Of a stretch of 64,000 bases of DNA, positions 31,991 through 41,158 are shown piece by piece. Every line of letters starts with the position of its first letter. Positions within the stretch are counted from its first letter, which is position 1. Position numbers and translations under genes: made by a program. The notes below the pieces were generated by a model. It was not told the DNA's origin. It saw only the letters and a list, made by a program, of their open reading frames with translations, and did not search any database. The stretch is from Ferrovibrio sp. (lineage in GTDB: Bacteria; Pseudomonadota; Alphaproteobacteria; Ferrovibrionales; Ferrovibrionaceae). The stretch lies in assembly GCF_017994015.1 (NCBI RefSeq), contig NZ_JAGOLP010000003.1, positions 1 to 64,000 of the forward strand, in the 5' to 3' direction.

Positions 31991-32082
31991 AAGCCCAGGC
32001 TGGATCGCCATGGATGGGCTCGCCCCTACCGGGCAGCCAGCAGCATGATCAGGATGCAGCTTACGGCCCGGTGTCTGGCGCT

Positions 32083-32111
32083 TATTTCACGCTGTCCGGC
32101 CGAATAGTCAA
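32083..32111 (-). promoter_or_regulatory. Putative sigma-70-type promoter of the met leader operon
   Basis: On the minus strand TTGACT (32106-32111), a 17-base spacer and GAAATA (32083-32088) resemble a vegetative promoter. The predicted start near 32076 gives a leader of about 300 bases before the 107-residue gene. Confidence 0.45.
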
Positions 32112-32193
32112 GGGTAATAAAATTAATTTACTGTGGTATTTTTTATTTAACATTTAATAAGGGTTATTTATTGCTCACTATAGCTCCAGACAC

Positions 32194-32276
32194 AAAAAAA
32201 CCGGGGCGATGCCGCCCCACGACATCGCCCCGGACCTCGTCGCCCAGACCAGCAGCTCGGCGACGCACTCTCTATG
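32194..32276 (-). ncRNA. Candidate small RNA with two stem-loops and intrinsic terminator
   Basis: On the minus strand there is a first stem (CGTCGCC / GGCGACG, 32238-32265). An 11-pair stem follows (CCGGGGCGATG / CATCGCCCCGG, 32201-32233) directly followed by seven T residues. No convincing gene encloses it. A promoter-like pair sits just upstream at 32283-32311. The predicted RNA is about 80 nt. It lies between the adenylate cyclase gene and the met leader promoter, in an AT-rich intergenic zone. Confidence 0.5.
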
Positions 32277-32282
32277 AAGGGG

Positions 32283-32311
32283 ATAATAATGAGAGTGAAT
32301 TGCAAAAGCAA
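32283..32311 (-). promoter_or_regulatory. Putative promoter of the candidate small RNA
   Basis: TTGCTT (32306-32311, minus strand), a 17-base spacer and TATTAT (32283-32288) match the -35/-10 spacing. The -10 box is good, the -35 box weak. Confidence 0.4.
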
Positions 32312-32562
32312 GAGGGGTTTTAACCCAATGTGATTTTTTTCTGCGGCATTGCAGGCTCATTGTTGGGCATCATATATAATATCAGGATAAATATTTGATT
32401 AGAATGATATATTTCCAAAATCCAAATTTCATATCCACCAGGCAAAAAAGGCTGTGGTGATCGTTGCCTTGAGAAATTAAGCTTGCTGGCAGCCGGCGCC
32501 GTTGCACCATCCGGGCTGAAGCGGCGCCGGTACAGTGGTTTTTAGGCCAGGCGGGAGATTGA

Positions 32563-33888
32563 GTGCCGATGCAGCCCAGCACAAGCACACCCGCTCTTTC
32601 TGCCGTGGACGAAGCCCTGGCCATAGCCGAGCGGCAGGGCTTCCGGCTGGCGCTGCTGGGGCGCACCACGGCGGTGCTGCCGATCGCCATTTATTGCTTC
32701 AGCGTTTTTTATCCGCCGATCAATTTCTATACCGGCGGCGTGGTGCTGCTGCTTGCCCTGATCGGCCTGGCGCCTCTGGCCCTGGTTGGCACGCGCCATG
32801 AACTGGCGGCGCGCTACGCCTTCTTTGCCTTCGATATGTGTCTCATCAGCCTGTCGATCGTCTATATACCGCTCAGCACCGGTGATGACATCCCGCAGAA
32901 TTTTGTCTTCATCACCAGCCGCGCCCAGTATTACAGCGTGGCCGTGGCGGTTTCGGTACTGACCCTCTCACCGGTCTTGGTGATCTGGACCGGGCTATGG
33001 GCCGTTGCCGGCCTGACAGGAGCGACGCTTGCCATCATGGCCGGTATGGATCACATCTCCAGCTTCGCCGATCTGCCGGCCACGCCGTCGCGCGCTGCCT
33101 TTTATGGCGTGGTATTCAACCCGAATTTCCTCGGCATTTCTGTTCGGGTTACAGAAGCCGTGCAGATCATCCTGCTGACCGGCATTGCCGCCCTGGCAGT
33201 ATATCGTGCCCGAGGCGTGGTGCTGGCGCGCGCGCAAGCCGATATGGAACGCGGCCGCATTCAGCAGCTATTCGGCCGCTATGTGCCGCCCCAGATTGCC
33301 GAGCAGCTCATCGGCAGCGGCCAACTCGCACCGCAGACCCGGGAGGCCAGCCTGCTATTTGCCGATATCGAGGGCTTTACCCGCCTGTCAGAATCGCTGC
33401 CGCCGGCGGAGGTTATAACGCTGCTGAACGAATTCTTTGCTGCTACCACTAACATTACCGACCAGAATGGCGGCGTGGTGATCAGCTATGTCGGCGATGC
33501 CGTGATCGCCGCCTTCAACGCGCCGCTGCCTTTGCAGCATTATGCCGATTGTGCCGTCGCAGCCGCCAAGGCCATGATGCGGTTGGTCGTGACGCGAGAT
33601 TTCAACGGCCACAGGCTGCGGCTGCGCATCGGCATTGCCACCGGGCCGGTGGCGGCTGGCACTGTTGGCGGTGCCGAGCGGCAGAGCTATACCGTCTATG
33701 GCGATGCCGTGAACCTGGCTCAGCGCCTGGAGCGGCTGAACAAGGAATACGGCACCACCTGCCTGATCTGCGGCAACACCTATGACATGGCGGCTTCTGC
33801 CCGGGCCGGCGCCATTGACAGAGGGCCGACCCAGGTGCGCGGCCGTGATCAGACGGTGCAGGTGTATTCACTTGCCGCCGCCGGATAG
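32563..33888 (+). CDS. Membrane-bound class III adenylate/guanylate cyclase
   Basis: This 441-residue protein has about five or six membrane segments in residues 25-215 and a C-terminal class III cyclase domain (residues about 260-435). Metal-binding Asp residues are in LLFADIEGFTRLSE and YVGDAVIAAFNAP. At the usual adenine-selecting Lys position there is Ser (VISYVGD), and SYTVYGDAVNLAQRLE has Ser where many cyclases have Asp; a proteobacterial subgroup has similar variants. The product could be cAMP or cGMP. A GTG at 32563 five bases after GGGAG is the likely start; the ATG at 32569 is the alternative. Confidence 0.88.
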   Translation: MPMQPSTSTPALSAVDEALAIAERQGFRLALLGRTTAVLPIAIYCFSVFYPPINFYTGGVVLLLALIGLAPLALVGTRHELAARYAFFAFDMCLISLSIVYIPLSTGDDIPQNFVFITSRAQYYSVAVAVSVLTLSPVLVIWTGLWAVAGLTGATLAIMAGMDHISSFADLPATPSRAAFYGVVFNPNFLGISVRVTEAVQIILLTGIAALAVYRARGVVLARAQADMERGRIQQLFGRYVPPQIAEQLIGSGQLAPQTREASLLFADIEGFTRLSESLPPAEVITLLNEFFAATTNITDQNGGVVISYVGDAVIAAFNAPLPLQHYADCAVAAAKAMMRLVVTRDFNGHRLRLRIGIATGPVAAGTVGGAERQSYTVYGDAVNLAQRLERLNKEYGTTCLICGNTYDMAASARAGAIDRGPTQVRGRDQTVQVYSLAAAG

Positions 33889-33955
33889 AAAAAATGACGG
33901 CAGCAATTCCGGAAGCTATCTATGCCGCGTCGCTGCAATCACGCGGATAAAATAA

Positions 33956-34672
33956 ATGTCAGTGTTCCAGCTTCACATACTTATACTGCCGGTGAGCGCG
34001 GAGCCCGATCAAAGCTGGCTTGTGCTGCTGGATGATGTGGAACGGATGCGCTGCGCCAGGATGTTCCGCCCGGCGGACCGCCAGGCCTATGCGGCGGCCC
34101 ATGCCCTGCGCCGCCTGGCTTTGGCCAGCGCCATGGGCGTGGCGCCAAACGCCCTGCATTTCCAAGTGTCGGCACAAGGCGCGCCGCAATTGTTGCCGCA
34201 TGCTGACATGACATTGCCATCGTTCAGCTTGTCGCACACACATAATGCCGTGGCGGTAGCCGTGGGGCCGCCAGGCACTATAGGTGTCGACATCGAGGAG
34301 AACGACCGCACGGAAATATCTGACGCGATGCTGCGCCATGGTTTGGGTGAAACAGACGCGGCGGCATTATCGCCCCTGCCGATGCCTGAGCGGGTGGAGC
34401 GTTTTTTTGATCTCTGGACTGTGAAGGAGGCGGTGTCCAAAGCCGAGGGTCTGGGCCGTAGCCTCGGCTTCGGCCGCATTCACTTGGCGCAACCGGATCA
34501 TGCCGTGGTATCCGGCGCAACCGTTCGACACTGGAAGATATGGAGAATGCGGCCGGATCAGCGCCATTTTCTGGCACTCGCCGCGGCACTCGGTACGGTG
34601 GAACCTGAAATACAGCGCCTGGACGTGGCCCGCCTCAGCGCATGGTGCGCCGAAAAATCAGCGATGTATTGA
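33956..34672 (+). CDS. Sfp-type 4'-phosphopantetheinyl transferase for the polyene ACPs
   Basis: This 238-residue PPTase has FSLSHTHNAVAVAVGPPGTIGVDIEEN and RFFDLWTVKEAVSKAEGLG, the two core motifs containing the Mg-binding Asp/Glu and the catalytic Lys. It would load phosphopantetheine from CoA onto the ACPs encoded at 46057-46576. It is the only plus-strand gene of the locus and is convergent with the ketosynthase gene, overlapping its end by 38 bases. That tight convergence supports a functional link. Confidence 0.92.
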   Translation: MSVFQLHILILPVSAEPDQSWLVLLDDVERMRCARMFRPADRQAYAAAHALRRLALASAMGVAPNALHFQVSAQGAPQLLPHADMTLPSFSLSHTHNAVAVAVGPPGTIGVDIEENDRTEISDAMLRHGLGETDAAALSPLPMPERVERFFDLWTVKEAVSKAEGLGRSLGFGRIHLAQPDHAVVSGATVRHWKIWRMRPDQRHFLALAAALGTVEPEIQRLDVARLSAWCAEKSAMY

Positions 34673-35864
34673 TGCCGCCGAAGGCGAAATTGTTGGACAT
34701 CAGAAACTCGATCTCAAGGGCGCGCGGCGCACCCATAATATAATCCAGTTCGGCACAACGCGGATCGACATTTTCCAGGTTGGCGGTTGGCAGGAAGCAA
34801 CCATCCTGCATCATCTCGATGCCAAGCCACGCCTCAATGGCGCCGCAAGCACCCAGGCTGTGGCCAAAATGACCTTTGAGGGAATGCAGCGGAACGGAAC
34901 CGCCCAGCACTGCCTGCGTGGCCTCTGTCTCCGCAATGTCGCCCCATTCCGTAGCGGTGCCGTGTCCGCTCACGCAGCCAATGGCCTGTGGCGCAAGCCC
35001 GGCATCGGCCAAAGCCTCACGCAATGCTATCGCCATGGTGCTGGCCTGAGGCTGCGTGACATGATGGCCGTCGGAATTGCTGGCGAAGCCGACAATTTCC
35101 GCATGGACGCGGGCGCCGCGCGCCAACGCATGCTCACGCTCTTCGAGAATGAGCGTGGCGGCGCCTTCACCGATCACCAGCCCGTCGCGATCACGATCAT
35201 AGGGCCGCGGCGTGGTTTCGGGCCGGTCGTTGCGGGTTGAGGTGGCGAACAGTGTGTCGAATACCGCCGCCTCAGTCACATCCAATTCTTCCGCGCCGCC
35301 AGCAACCATCACATCGGCTTTGCCCCAGCGGATCGCTTCTGCTGCATAGCCGATACCCTGGCTGCCCGAGGTGCAGGCGCTGGAAGTCGTGATGACGCGA
35401 CCGGTGAGGCCGAAGAACAGGCCGATATTCACCGCGGCCGTATGGCTCATCATCTGGATGTAGCTGGTGGCGTTCAGCGTCTTAGAACTGCCTGTGGTCA
35501 TCAATTCGCTGAAGCCGAGTACCGGCCCTGGACTGCCGAAGGAGGAACCATAGGCCACGCCGGTTCGTCCGTTTTGCAGAATCGGATCGTCAAGCAGGCC
35601 GGCATCACGCAAGGCCAGCTCAGTGGCATACACCGCCATGCGGGCTACCGGCCCCATGGTGCGGGTTTTCTTCCGCGGGTAGCGGTCTGCGCCGGTGAAG
35701 CTGATTGCCGGTGCCGCTAGTCGCGTATTGATGCCGGTATAGCGATCCCAATCCGCCATGCGGCGAATCCCCGTCTCACCCCGCAGCATCCGCGCGCGAA
35801 TATCCTGCCACGTTTCTCCGAGGGCCGTGATCCCGCCCATACCGGTAACAACGACGCGCCGCAT
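34635..35864 (-). CDS. apeR: Beta-ketoacyl-ACP synthase, APE type (ApeR-like)
   Basis: This 409-residue KAS II-type enzyme has the catalytic Cys in SSACTSGSQGIGYAAEAIRWG (residues about 160-180) and His residues in CVSGHGTATEWGD and LKGHFGHSLGACGAIEA. RRVVVTGMGGITALG opens it. In aryl-polyene clusters ApeR works as a homodimeric ketosynthase acting at early elongation. It is the last gene of the minus-strand operon, starting at the final base of apeQ. The gene name rests on conserved order next to the DH/KR genes. Confidence 0.9.
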   Translation of the reverse strand: MRRVVVTGMGGITALGETWQDIRARMLRGETGIRRMADWDRYTGINTRLAAPAISFTGADRYPRKKTRTMGPVARMAVYATELALRDAGLLDDPILQNGRTGVAYGSSFGSPGPVLGFSELMTTGSSKTLNATSYIQMMSHTAAVNIGLFFGLTGRVITTSSACTSGSQGIGYAAEAIRWGKADVMVAGGAEELDVTEAAVFDTLFATSTRNDRPETTPRPYDRDRDGLVIGEGAATLILEEREHALARGARVHAEIVGFASNSDGHHVTQPQASTMAIALREALADAGLAPQAIGCVSGHGTATEWGDIAETEATQAVLGGSVPLHSLKGHFGHSLGACGAIEAWLGIEMMQDGCFLPTANLENVDPRCAELDYIMGAPRALEIEFLMSNNFAFGGINTSLIFRRTMR

Positions 35865-36589
35865 TATACCATGCCCCCATTCACCGAGATAACCTGGCGC
35901 GTAATGTAAGAGGCCGCGTCGGAACAGAGAAAAGCGACAGCAGCGGCGACCTCTTCCGGCCGGCCAATACGCTGCATCGGGATCAGCTTTAAGGCTTCCG
36001 CCACTGGGGCGCCATCAAGCATCGCCGTATCGATCAGGCCGGGCGCCACGCAATTCACCGTAATGGCGCGCTTGGCAAGCTCGATGGCCAAAGCTTTTGT
36101 GGCGCCGATGATCCCCGCTTTGGCGGCACTATAGTTCACCTGACCACGATTACCGGCAATGCCGGAAACCGATGAAAGCGTAACAATACGTCCACCGCGC
36201 CGGGCAGAAATCATCGCCATGCTGAGCGGCTTCAATACATTAAAGAAACCATCCAGGTTCGTGCCCAGCACACTGTCCCAATCACTTTCTGACAATGCCG
36301 GAAAAGCGGCATCGCGTACAATCCCGGCATTCAGCACCACACCATAATAGGCGCCATAGCGCTCAAGTTCGGCCTCCAGGATTTGTCGGCAGCCGGCGCG
36401 ATCAGCCAGATCAAAGCTGAGCAGATGCCCCTGGCCACCGGCATTCGTGATGGCCGCCAGGGTTGCTTCGGCACCGGCCAGGTCACGGCCATAATGGACG
36501 GCGATATGAAAGCCATCGGCGCCGAGCCGTTGTGCGATGGCGCGCCCGATACCCTTGCTGGCCCCTGTAACCAAGATGATACGCTGCAT
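35864..36589 (-). CDS. apeQ: 3-ketoacyl-ACP reductase, FabG-like (ApeQ-like)
   Basis: This 241-residue SDR has the cofactor motif [16 protein letters not shown] and NAG in VLNAGIVRD. Ser is in [14 protein letters not shown], and Tyr-Lys in [18 protein letters not shown], as in FabG. It should reduce beta-ketoacyl-ACP during each polyene extension cycle. It starts 3 bp after the dehydratase gene ends and overlaps apeR by one base. Confidence 0.92.
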   Translation of the reverse strand: MQRIILVTGASKGIGRAIAQRLGADGFHIAVHYGRDLAGAEATLAAITNAGGQGHLLSFDLADRAGCRQILEAELERYGAYYGVVLNAGIVRDAAFPALSESDWDSVLGTNLDGFFNVLKPLSMAMISARRGGRIVTLSSVSGIAGNRGQVNYSAAKAGIIGATKALAIELAKRAITVNCVAPGLIDTAMLDGAPVAEALKLIPMQRIGRPEEVAAAVAFLCSDAASYITRQVISVNGGMV

Positions 36590-36592
36590 GCC

Positions 36593-37066
36593 TTAAACCG
36601 GTCCGCTATCGTCGAGAGGCGGCTGATACACGGTAAGCCGGGCAGTCGCCAGGATTTCGGCCGGAACGTCCGCCGCCGCAATATCCGCCAGCCGTAATAT
36701 GCAATCGAACACCCCCATGGCGCCATCACGAAAGATGAGCTGTGCCGAAATATCCAGGGCCACATCAGGGGCGAACCAGGGCATGCTACAGCGGAAATTC
36801 CGGCTGCCCAGCAAAAAGCCAATGCGCGGCTCGCCGCCAGCATCGACGGCTTCTGCGCCGATATAGGCACCGCAGCTCTGCGCCATCCATTCCAGCGCCG
36901 CATGCGCCGGCATACCCTGGCCGGCAACGAAGAAAGGCATTGCCGGATGTGGTGTCACGCGCGTGACGATGATCTCAGGCGCGCGCGCCACCACCGCTTG
37001 CAGCAGGAGCATTGCGCCGCGATGCGGAAGCAGATCGGCAACGGGATATAGGGCCAGTTCGCTCAT
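36593..37066 (-). CDS. apeP: 3-hydroxyacyl-ACP dehydratase, hotdog fold (ApeP-like)
   Basis: This 157-residue hotdog protein carries the catalytic His in DLLPHRGAMLLLQAV and the Glu in ALEWMAQSCGAYIG, as in FabA/FabZ-like enzymes. In aryl-polyene systems ApeP pairs with a second dehydratase subunit (ApeI) to make a heterodimer, and only one partner carries the full active site. The partner here is fused to the ligase at 43843. The stop overlaps the ketosynthase gene start by 4 bases. Confidence 0.88.
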   Translation of the reverse strand: MSELALYPVADLLPHRGAMLLLQAVVARAPEIIVTRVTPHPAMPFFVAGQGMPAHAALEWMAQSCGAYIGAEAVDAGGEPRIGFLLGSRNFRCSMPWFAPDVALDISAQLIFRDGAMGVFDCILRLADIAAADVPAEILATARLTVYQPPLDDSGPV

Positions 37067-38265
37067 GGCCGCCCCAGTATCAACGCAGCATTGCTGCCAC
37101 CAAAAGCGTAGGAATTGCTGAGCATCGCCACCGGTCCCTGTGGCGCCGGCAAACGATCACCAGCATGCACGAACCGCAGCGGCGGCAAAGCAGGATCGGC
37201 CGCACCGTCCCATAGGTGCGGCGGCAACTGCCCGGCCGGATTGCTGGTTCGATCCAGGCTGAGCCAAAGAAAGGCTGCCTCACAGGCACCGGCGGCACCA
37301 AGCGTGTGGCCCGTCATCGCCTTGGTGGAGCTGCACGGAACCGGCGCGCCGAACACCGCCTGCATGGCCAGCGCCTCCATCGCATCGTTCAAATTGGTGC
37401 CGGTCCCGTGCAGGTTCACATAGGCAATCTGGTCCGGCCCCAGGCCCGCATCCAGCAACGCCGCCTGCATCACAGCCCGCGCCCCGGCACCGCTGGGGTC
37501 TGGCGCGCTGATATGATGCGCATCGGAGCCTTCGCCAACACCGAGCAGATTGATCGCCGCCGGTTCCTGCGTGAGCAAGAAAGCGGCCGCAGCTTCTCCG
37601 ATATTGATGCCATCACGATGGCGGCTGAAAGGATTGCACAAACCGCGCGAGAGGGCGCCGAGAGCGTCGAAGCCGCCCAGGGTCATGCGGCAGAGTGTAT
37701 CGGCGCCACCAACGATGGCAGCATCGCAGAAGCCAGCCTCGATCAGCCGGCGCGCCGAGGCAAAGACCTTGGCGCTGGATGAGCAGGCCGTGGTGACAAC
37801 ATAGACCGGACCGGCCAGATCGAATGCTGCCGCGATGAAGGTGGCAAGGCTGCCCGCTTCCTGCTGGCGGTAGTCGAAGCCGGATGGCCAAGCCCCCTCA
37901 CCCTGGCGCGCGGCGAAAGCGGCTTCGGCTTCGGCGATGCCGCTGGTGCTGGTGCCGAGCACCACGGCGACACGGCTGCGGCCATAGCGCCGCGCCGCGC
38001 GCCGCACTGCGTCGCCGATTTGCAGGGTGGCGGCAAGCATCAGGCGGTTGTTGCGGCAATCGAAGGCGCGCATGTCATCCGGCAACAGCGGCAATGGCTC
38101 GCTGCACGCACCGACATAAACCATGCGGCCAGGCAACAGATCGTCGCGAGCCACAAGGCCACTGCGATCACCGCCAAAGAGCCGTGCCGCAACGGCGCTA
38201 TGGCTGCTGCCCAATGGCGTTGCAAGCCCCATGGCGGGCAATCCCATGCCGGCACCCCGACTCAC
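37063..38265 (-). CDS. apeO: Beta-ketoacyl-ACP synthase, KS subunit (ApeO-like)
   Basis: This 400-residue ketosynthase has the nucleophile Cys in VTTACSSSAKVFASARRLIE (residues about 160-180), the His of NLHGTGTNLNDA and the His of STKAMTGHTLGAAGACEAAF. In APE clusters ApeO forms a heterodimer with the chain-length-factor-like ApeC, here at 47335. Its position between DUF3261 and the dehydratase matches the usual N-O-P-Q-R order. It overlaps both neighbours by 4 bases. Confidence 0.9.
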   Translation of the reverse strand: MSRGAGMGLPAMGLATPLGSSHSAVAARLFGGDRSGLVARDDLLPGRMVYVGACSEPLPLLPDDMRAFDCRNNRLMLAATLQIGDAVRRAARRYGRSRVAVVLGTSTSGIAEAEAAFAARQGEGAWPSGFDYRQQEAGSLATFIAAAFDLAGPVYVVTTACSSSAKVFASARRLIEAGFCDAAIVGGADTLCRMTLGGFDALGALSRGLCNPFSRHRDGINIGEAAAAFLLTQEPAAINLLGVGEGSDAHHISAPDPSGAGARAVMQAALLDAGLGPDQIAYVNLHGTGTNLNDAMEALAMQAVFGAPVPCSSTKAMTGHTLGAAGACEAAFLWLSLDRTSNPAGQLPPHLWDGAADPALPPLRFVHAGDRLPAPQGPVAMLSNSYAFGGSNAALILGRP

Positions 38266-38852
38266 ACCCCGATCTCCTTCGACTCGATCCTGAGACTGTA
38301 GCCCCAGGCCTGGTTCGCATACTGCGCCGTTCCGGTCCAGCGCTGTGCCGGCGCAAAATCATAGCGCGCCTCTGCGATCACACGACCCGCCAAAATGACT
38401 TGGCGCTGCCCCGGCAGATCGATCAGCGCGGCGCCACTCGCAGCGAGGGCGCGACGCAAGCTAGCCTCTGGCCAGTGCAGTGCCACGATATCCGCCAACA
38501 TGCTGCCGGGCCGCAAGATGTCTGGCAGCCAGGCAGCAGGCTGGGCGATTACATCCATGCCAGTCCAATCCAACTGCAATGCCCGACGCCCCAGTGTATC
38601 GACAATCAGCAGAATGAAACGGTTGTCGACGATCTGGATATGGCTTTCAAACACGAAACTGGTGTCGCCGTAGCGCAGCGTGACCAGTTGATAGGCCCGC
38701 AGGTCACGCCCGATTTCGCCGGGTTGCGGCAGTGCAAGAAGCAAACCCGGCGCCAACAGCGGCGCAGTCGGCGGCAATTCACTGCGGCTGACAGCACAGC
38801 CGGCAACAAAGGGCAATGACAACAACCAGGGCAGATCGCGCCGACGCATCAT
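38262..38852 (-). CDS. apeN: DUF3261 outer-membrane lipoprotein (ApeN-like)
   Basis: This 196-residue protein has a lipoprotein signal (MMRRRDLPWLLSLPFVAGC, lipobox VAGC). The mature part is beta-rich, with YQLVTLRYGDTSFVFESHIQIVD, ALQLDWTGMDVIAQP and a C-terminal amphipathic strand, matching DUF3261. Together with the LolA-like protein it probably carries the polyene lipid to the outer membrane, analogous to LolB. Function is inferred from the conserved cluster. Both ends overlap neighbours by 4 bases. Confidence 0.85.
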   Translation of the reverse strand: MMRRRDLPWLLSLPFVAGCAVSRSELPPTAPLLAPGLLLALPQPGEIGRDLRAYQLVTLRYGDTSFVFESHIQIVDNRFILLIVDTLGRRALQLDWTGMDVIAQPAAWLPDILRPGSMLADIVALHWPEASLRRALAASGAALIDLPGQRQVILAGRVIAEARYDFAPAQRWTGTAQYANQAWGYSLRIESKEIGV

Positions 38853-41158
38853 GGCCGTCGCCGCCCTGGCCGCGCCTTACCAGCCAGCGGCGCCAGCAGG
38901 CAGGCCGCGGTGATACCGATCAGCATGGTGAGGCCGAATCCGGCCACGGCCGGCGCACTGCTAAAGGCCAGCAGGCCGAAGGCGAGCTGCGTCGTCAGCG
39001 TCGCCAGCACCGTCCCCAACAGGGCCACCGGGCGTTCAGCCGGCTCGCTTTCGGCAAAGAAGATCGCATAGTCGATGCCGATGGAAAGGATCAGCACCAG
39101 GGCCATGGCATGGAAGACAGTGAAGGCAAAGCCAAGCAAGGCGAGCAGGGCCGGCGTCAGCGCCATGGCCAGGGCCGGCGGCAATGCCATCCAGATGGCG
39201 CCTTGCCAGCCATACCGCCATGCCAGCACCGGCAGCAGCAGCAAACAGGAAAGGCCAAGCAGCCACTGCACCCGCTCTCGGTAGCGCCCCAGCAGCTGGC
39301 TCACATCGGCAGCAGGGTCGATCAGGGTGACACCATTGTTGCCACTGATCGCCTGGCGCAATGCCGCCGGATCGCGCAGGCCTTGAAGCAACACCACATG
39401 GCCGCCAGGCCAAAGCGCCATCGCCTCCAGGAAAGGCAGGGCGCCCGATTGCCGGGCCGTATTCCAGGTAAGCGGCGCTGTTGCGGCTGGCAGTTCAGCG
39501 CCAAGGCCCAATTGGGTGCGCTGGCTCTCGCCATGGGCTGATTCCAGCACCTTCTCTATCAACTCTGCATTCTCCGCCTGCCGTGCCAGGGAGGGCACAA
39601 AACCGGCTGGCATCAGATAACCGAGCAGGCTGCCATCGCCGAGCAGCTTATCCAGCAGCGGCCGCAACGATTCCTGACGTTGCAATGCGGCTTCGTCATC
39701 ACCCGCTCGGATCAACAGAAACTGCGTTTCCGTCACGCCTCCCAGAAGCGCCTGCGCCTGCTGCTGCTGCTGCAACAGATCTGGAGCCAGAGACTGTAGA
39801 CGGCGGACATCATCGTTGGGATGGAGCGTGAGCAGGCCATAGCCCGCCAGCAAAGCCAGGATGATGAGAGCGGGGAAGCGGCGGCGGCTATTGGCCAGCC
39901 CCGCTAGGCGCGGCCAGTGCTGCGTGGCAAGACGAAAGGCCCAGCCTTCGGCTGGCTGGGCCTGCTGGCGATCCAGCAGCGGCAGCCAGAGCACAACGCA
40001 AAGAAATGCCGCGATCAGGCCGATCCCCGAGAAAACAGCAATCTGGCGCAAGCCGGGCAGTGGCGCGATTGCCAGCGCGATATAACCGATCAGCGTGGTG
40101 CCAAGGCCGAGCCACAAGGCCGGGCCGATGCGGCGCAAACGCTCTGCCGGCGTGCCGCCGGCAGGATCAAAGGCGGTGGCGGAATAATGCAGGCTGTAAT
40201 CCACCACCACGCCGATAAGGCTGGTGCCAAACAGCAGCGTACCGATATGCAGATCGCCGAACAGCCACAGGCTTGCTGCCAAGCCAACCAGGACGCCAAC
40301 GGCGGCGGTCAGCATATTTTGCAGCAAGGGCCGTGCATTGCGAAACACTACCAGCAACAGCACCGCCGTGCCGATGAGTGACAGGCTGCCAAGCCAGGAA
40401 GCTTCGCGCAGGCCGCTGCGGGCGCCCGCTTCGGCGAAGAAGACCGTGCCAAGGCGCAAGGTGTGGAGGCTAGGCTGCTGCCTTTGCGCGGCGGCCAGCG
40501 CCGCCGCCACACTGTTTACGGCTCGGCTCTGCACGTCCAGATCCGTGGGACTGCCATTGAGGCGCAGGTCCACCAGGAACCAGGTAATGCCATTATCCAC
40601 CACCGCCAAACGGCCCGCATCCGGCAAGGCGCGGCCACTGGGGCGTGGCAGATCAGCAATGAATGCCGGCAATAGCAGGAACGGATCCTGCCGCAGCCAG
40701 GCGGCATTCAGTGGCATGACCGGGCTGAATACTTGCGCCATGGCACGCGCCGCGACACGGTCCGGCTCACCGCGCAGAAGGGCCTGACGATCCTCGGCGG
40801 CCAGCAGATGGCCGCGATGCGCGGCGTAGAGTTCACCGATGGCGCGCAGAGCTTCGCTCCCGGCTGCCGTACCCGGCAAGAATGCGCCTCCTGCCAGTAA
40901 AGCTTGTTCAATGCGATCAGCCTCCCGGCGGGCCATGGCCTTGTCGGCGTCTCCAACCATCAGCAGCACGCGGCGGCTCAAAGCCTCGGTCATCATTTCA
41001 TGTGTAAGCTGCAATTCGGGATCGTGATCCTCACGCGGCAGCAGGGCCAGCAGATCGGAGCGGAAATTCAATCCATCCTGTAGGCGAAAACCAAGATAAC
41101 CGGCGGCAAGCAGCACTACCGCGATCCAGATGAAAGCGAGCGATCGTTTCATCTTCAT
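38849..41158 (-). CDS. apeM: MMPL/RND-family exporter (ApeM-like)
   Basis: This 769-residue protein has the RND/MMPL layout: an N-terminal membrane segment, a periplasmic domain (residues about 25-240), five to six membrane segments (ASWLGSLSLIGTAVLLLVVF, FGTSLIGVVVDYSLHYSATAF), a second periplasmic domain and a final membrane bundle with VFHAMALVLILSIGIDYAIFFAES. In APE clusters this protein likely lifts the aryl-polyene lipid across or out of the inner membrane. The GVVVDY and GIDYAIFF motifs are the proton-path regions of the family. It is coupled to both neighbours. Confidence 0.9.
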   Translation of the reverse strand: MKMKRSLAFIWIAVVLLAAGYLGFRLQDGLNFRSDLLALLPREDHDPELQLTHEMMTEALSRRVLLMVGDADKAMARREADRIEQALLAGGAFLPGTAAGSEALRAIGELYAAHRGHLLAAEDRQALLRGEPDRVAARAMAQVFSPVMPLNAAWLRQDPFLLLPAFIADLPRPSGRALPDAGRLAVVDNGITWFLVDLRLNGSPTDLDVQSRAVNSVAAALAAAQRQQPSLHTLRLGTVFFAEAGARSGLREASWLGSLSLIGTAVLLLVVFRNARPLLQNMLTAAVGVLVGLAASLWLFGDLHIGTLLFGTSLIGVVVDYSLHYSATAFDPAGGTPAERLRRIGPALWLGLGTTLIGYIALAIAPLPGLRQIAVFSGIGLIAAFLCVVLWLPLLDRQQAQPAEGWAFRLATQHWPRLAGLANSRRRFPALIILALLAGYGLLTLHPNDDVRRLQSLAPDLLQQQQQAQALLGGVTETQFLLIRAGDDEAALQRQESLRPLLDKLLGDGSLLGYLMPAGFVPSLARQAENAELIEKVLESAHGESQRTQLGLGAELPAATAPLTWNTARQSGALPFLEAMALWPGGHVVLLQGLRDPAALRQAISGNNGVTLIDPAADVSQLLGRYRERVQWLLGLSCLLLLPVLAWRYGWQGAIWMALPPALAMALTPALLALLGFAFTVFHAMALVLILSIGIDYAIFFAESEPAERPVALLGTVLATLTTQLAFGLLAFSSAPAVAGFGLTMLIGITAACLLAPLAGKARPGRRRP

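Noticed and set aside
31797-32048. 83-codon plus-strand frame in the met leader region
   Set aside because: Its codons overlap the poly-Cys leader and the SAM-II-like element on the other strand and show no protein features or ribosome-binding site.
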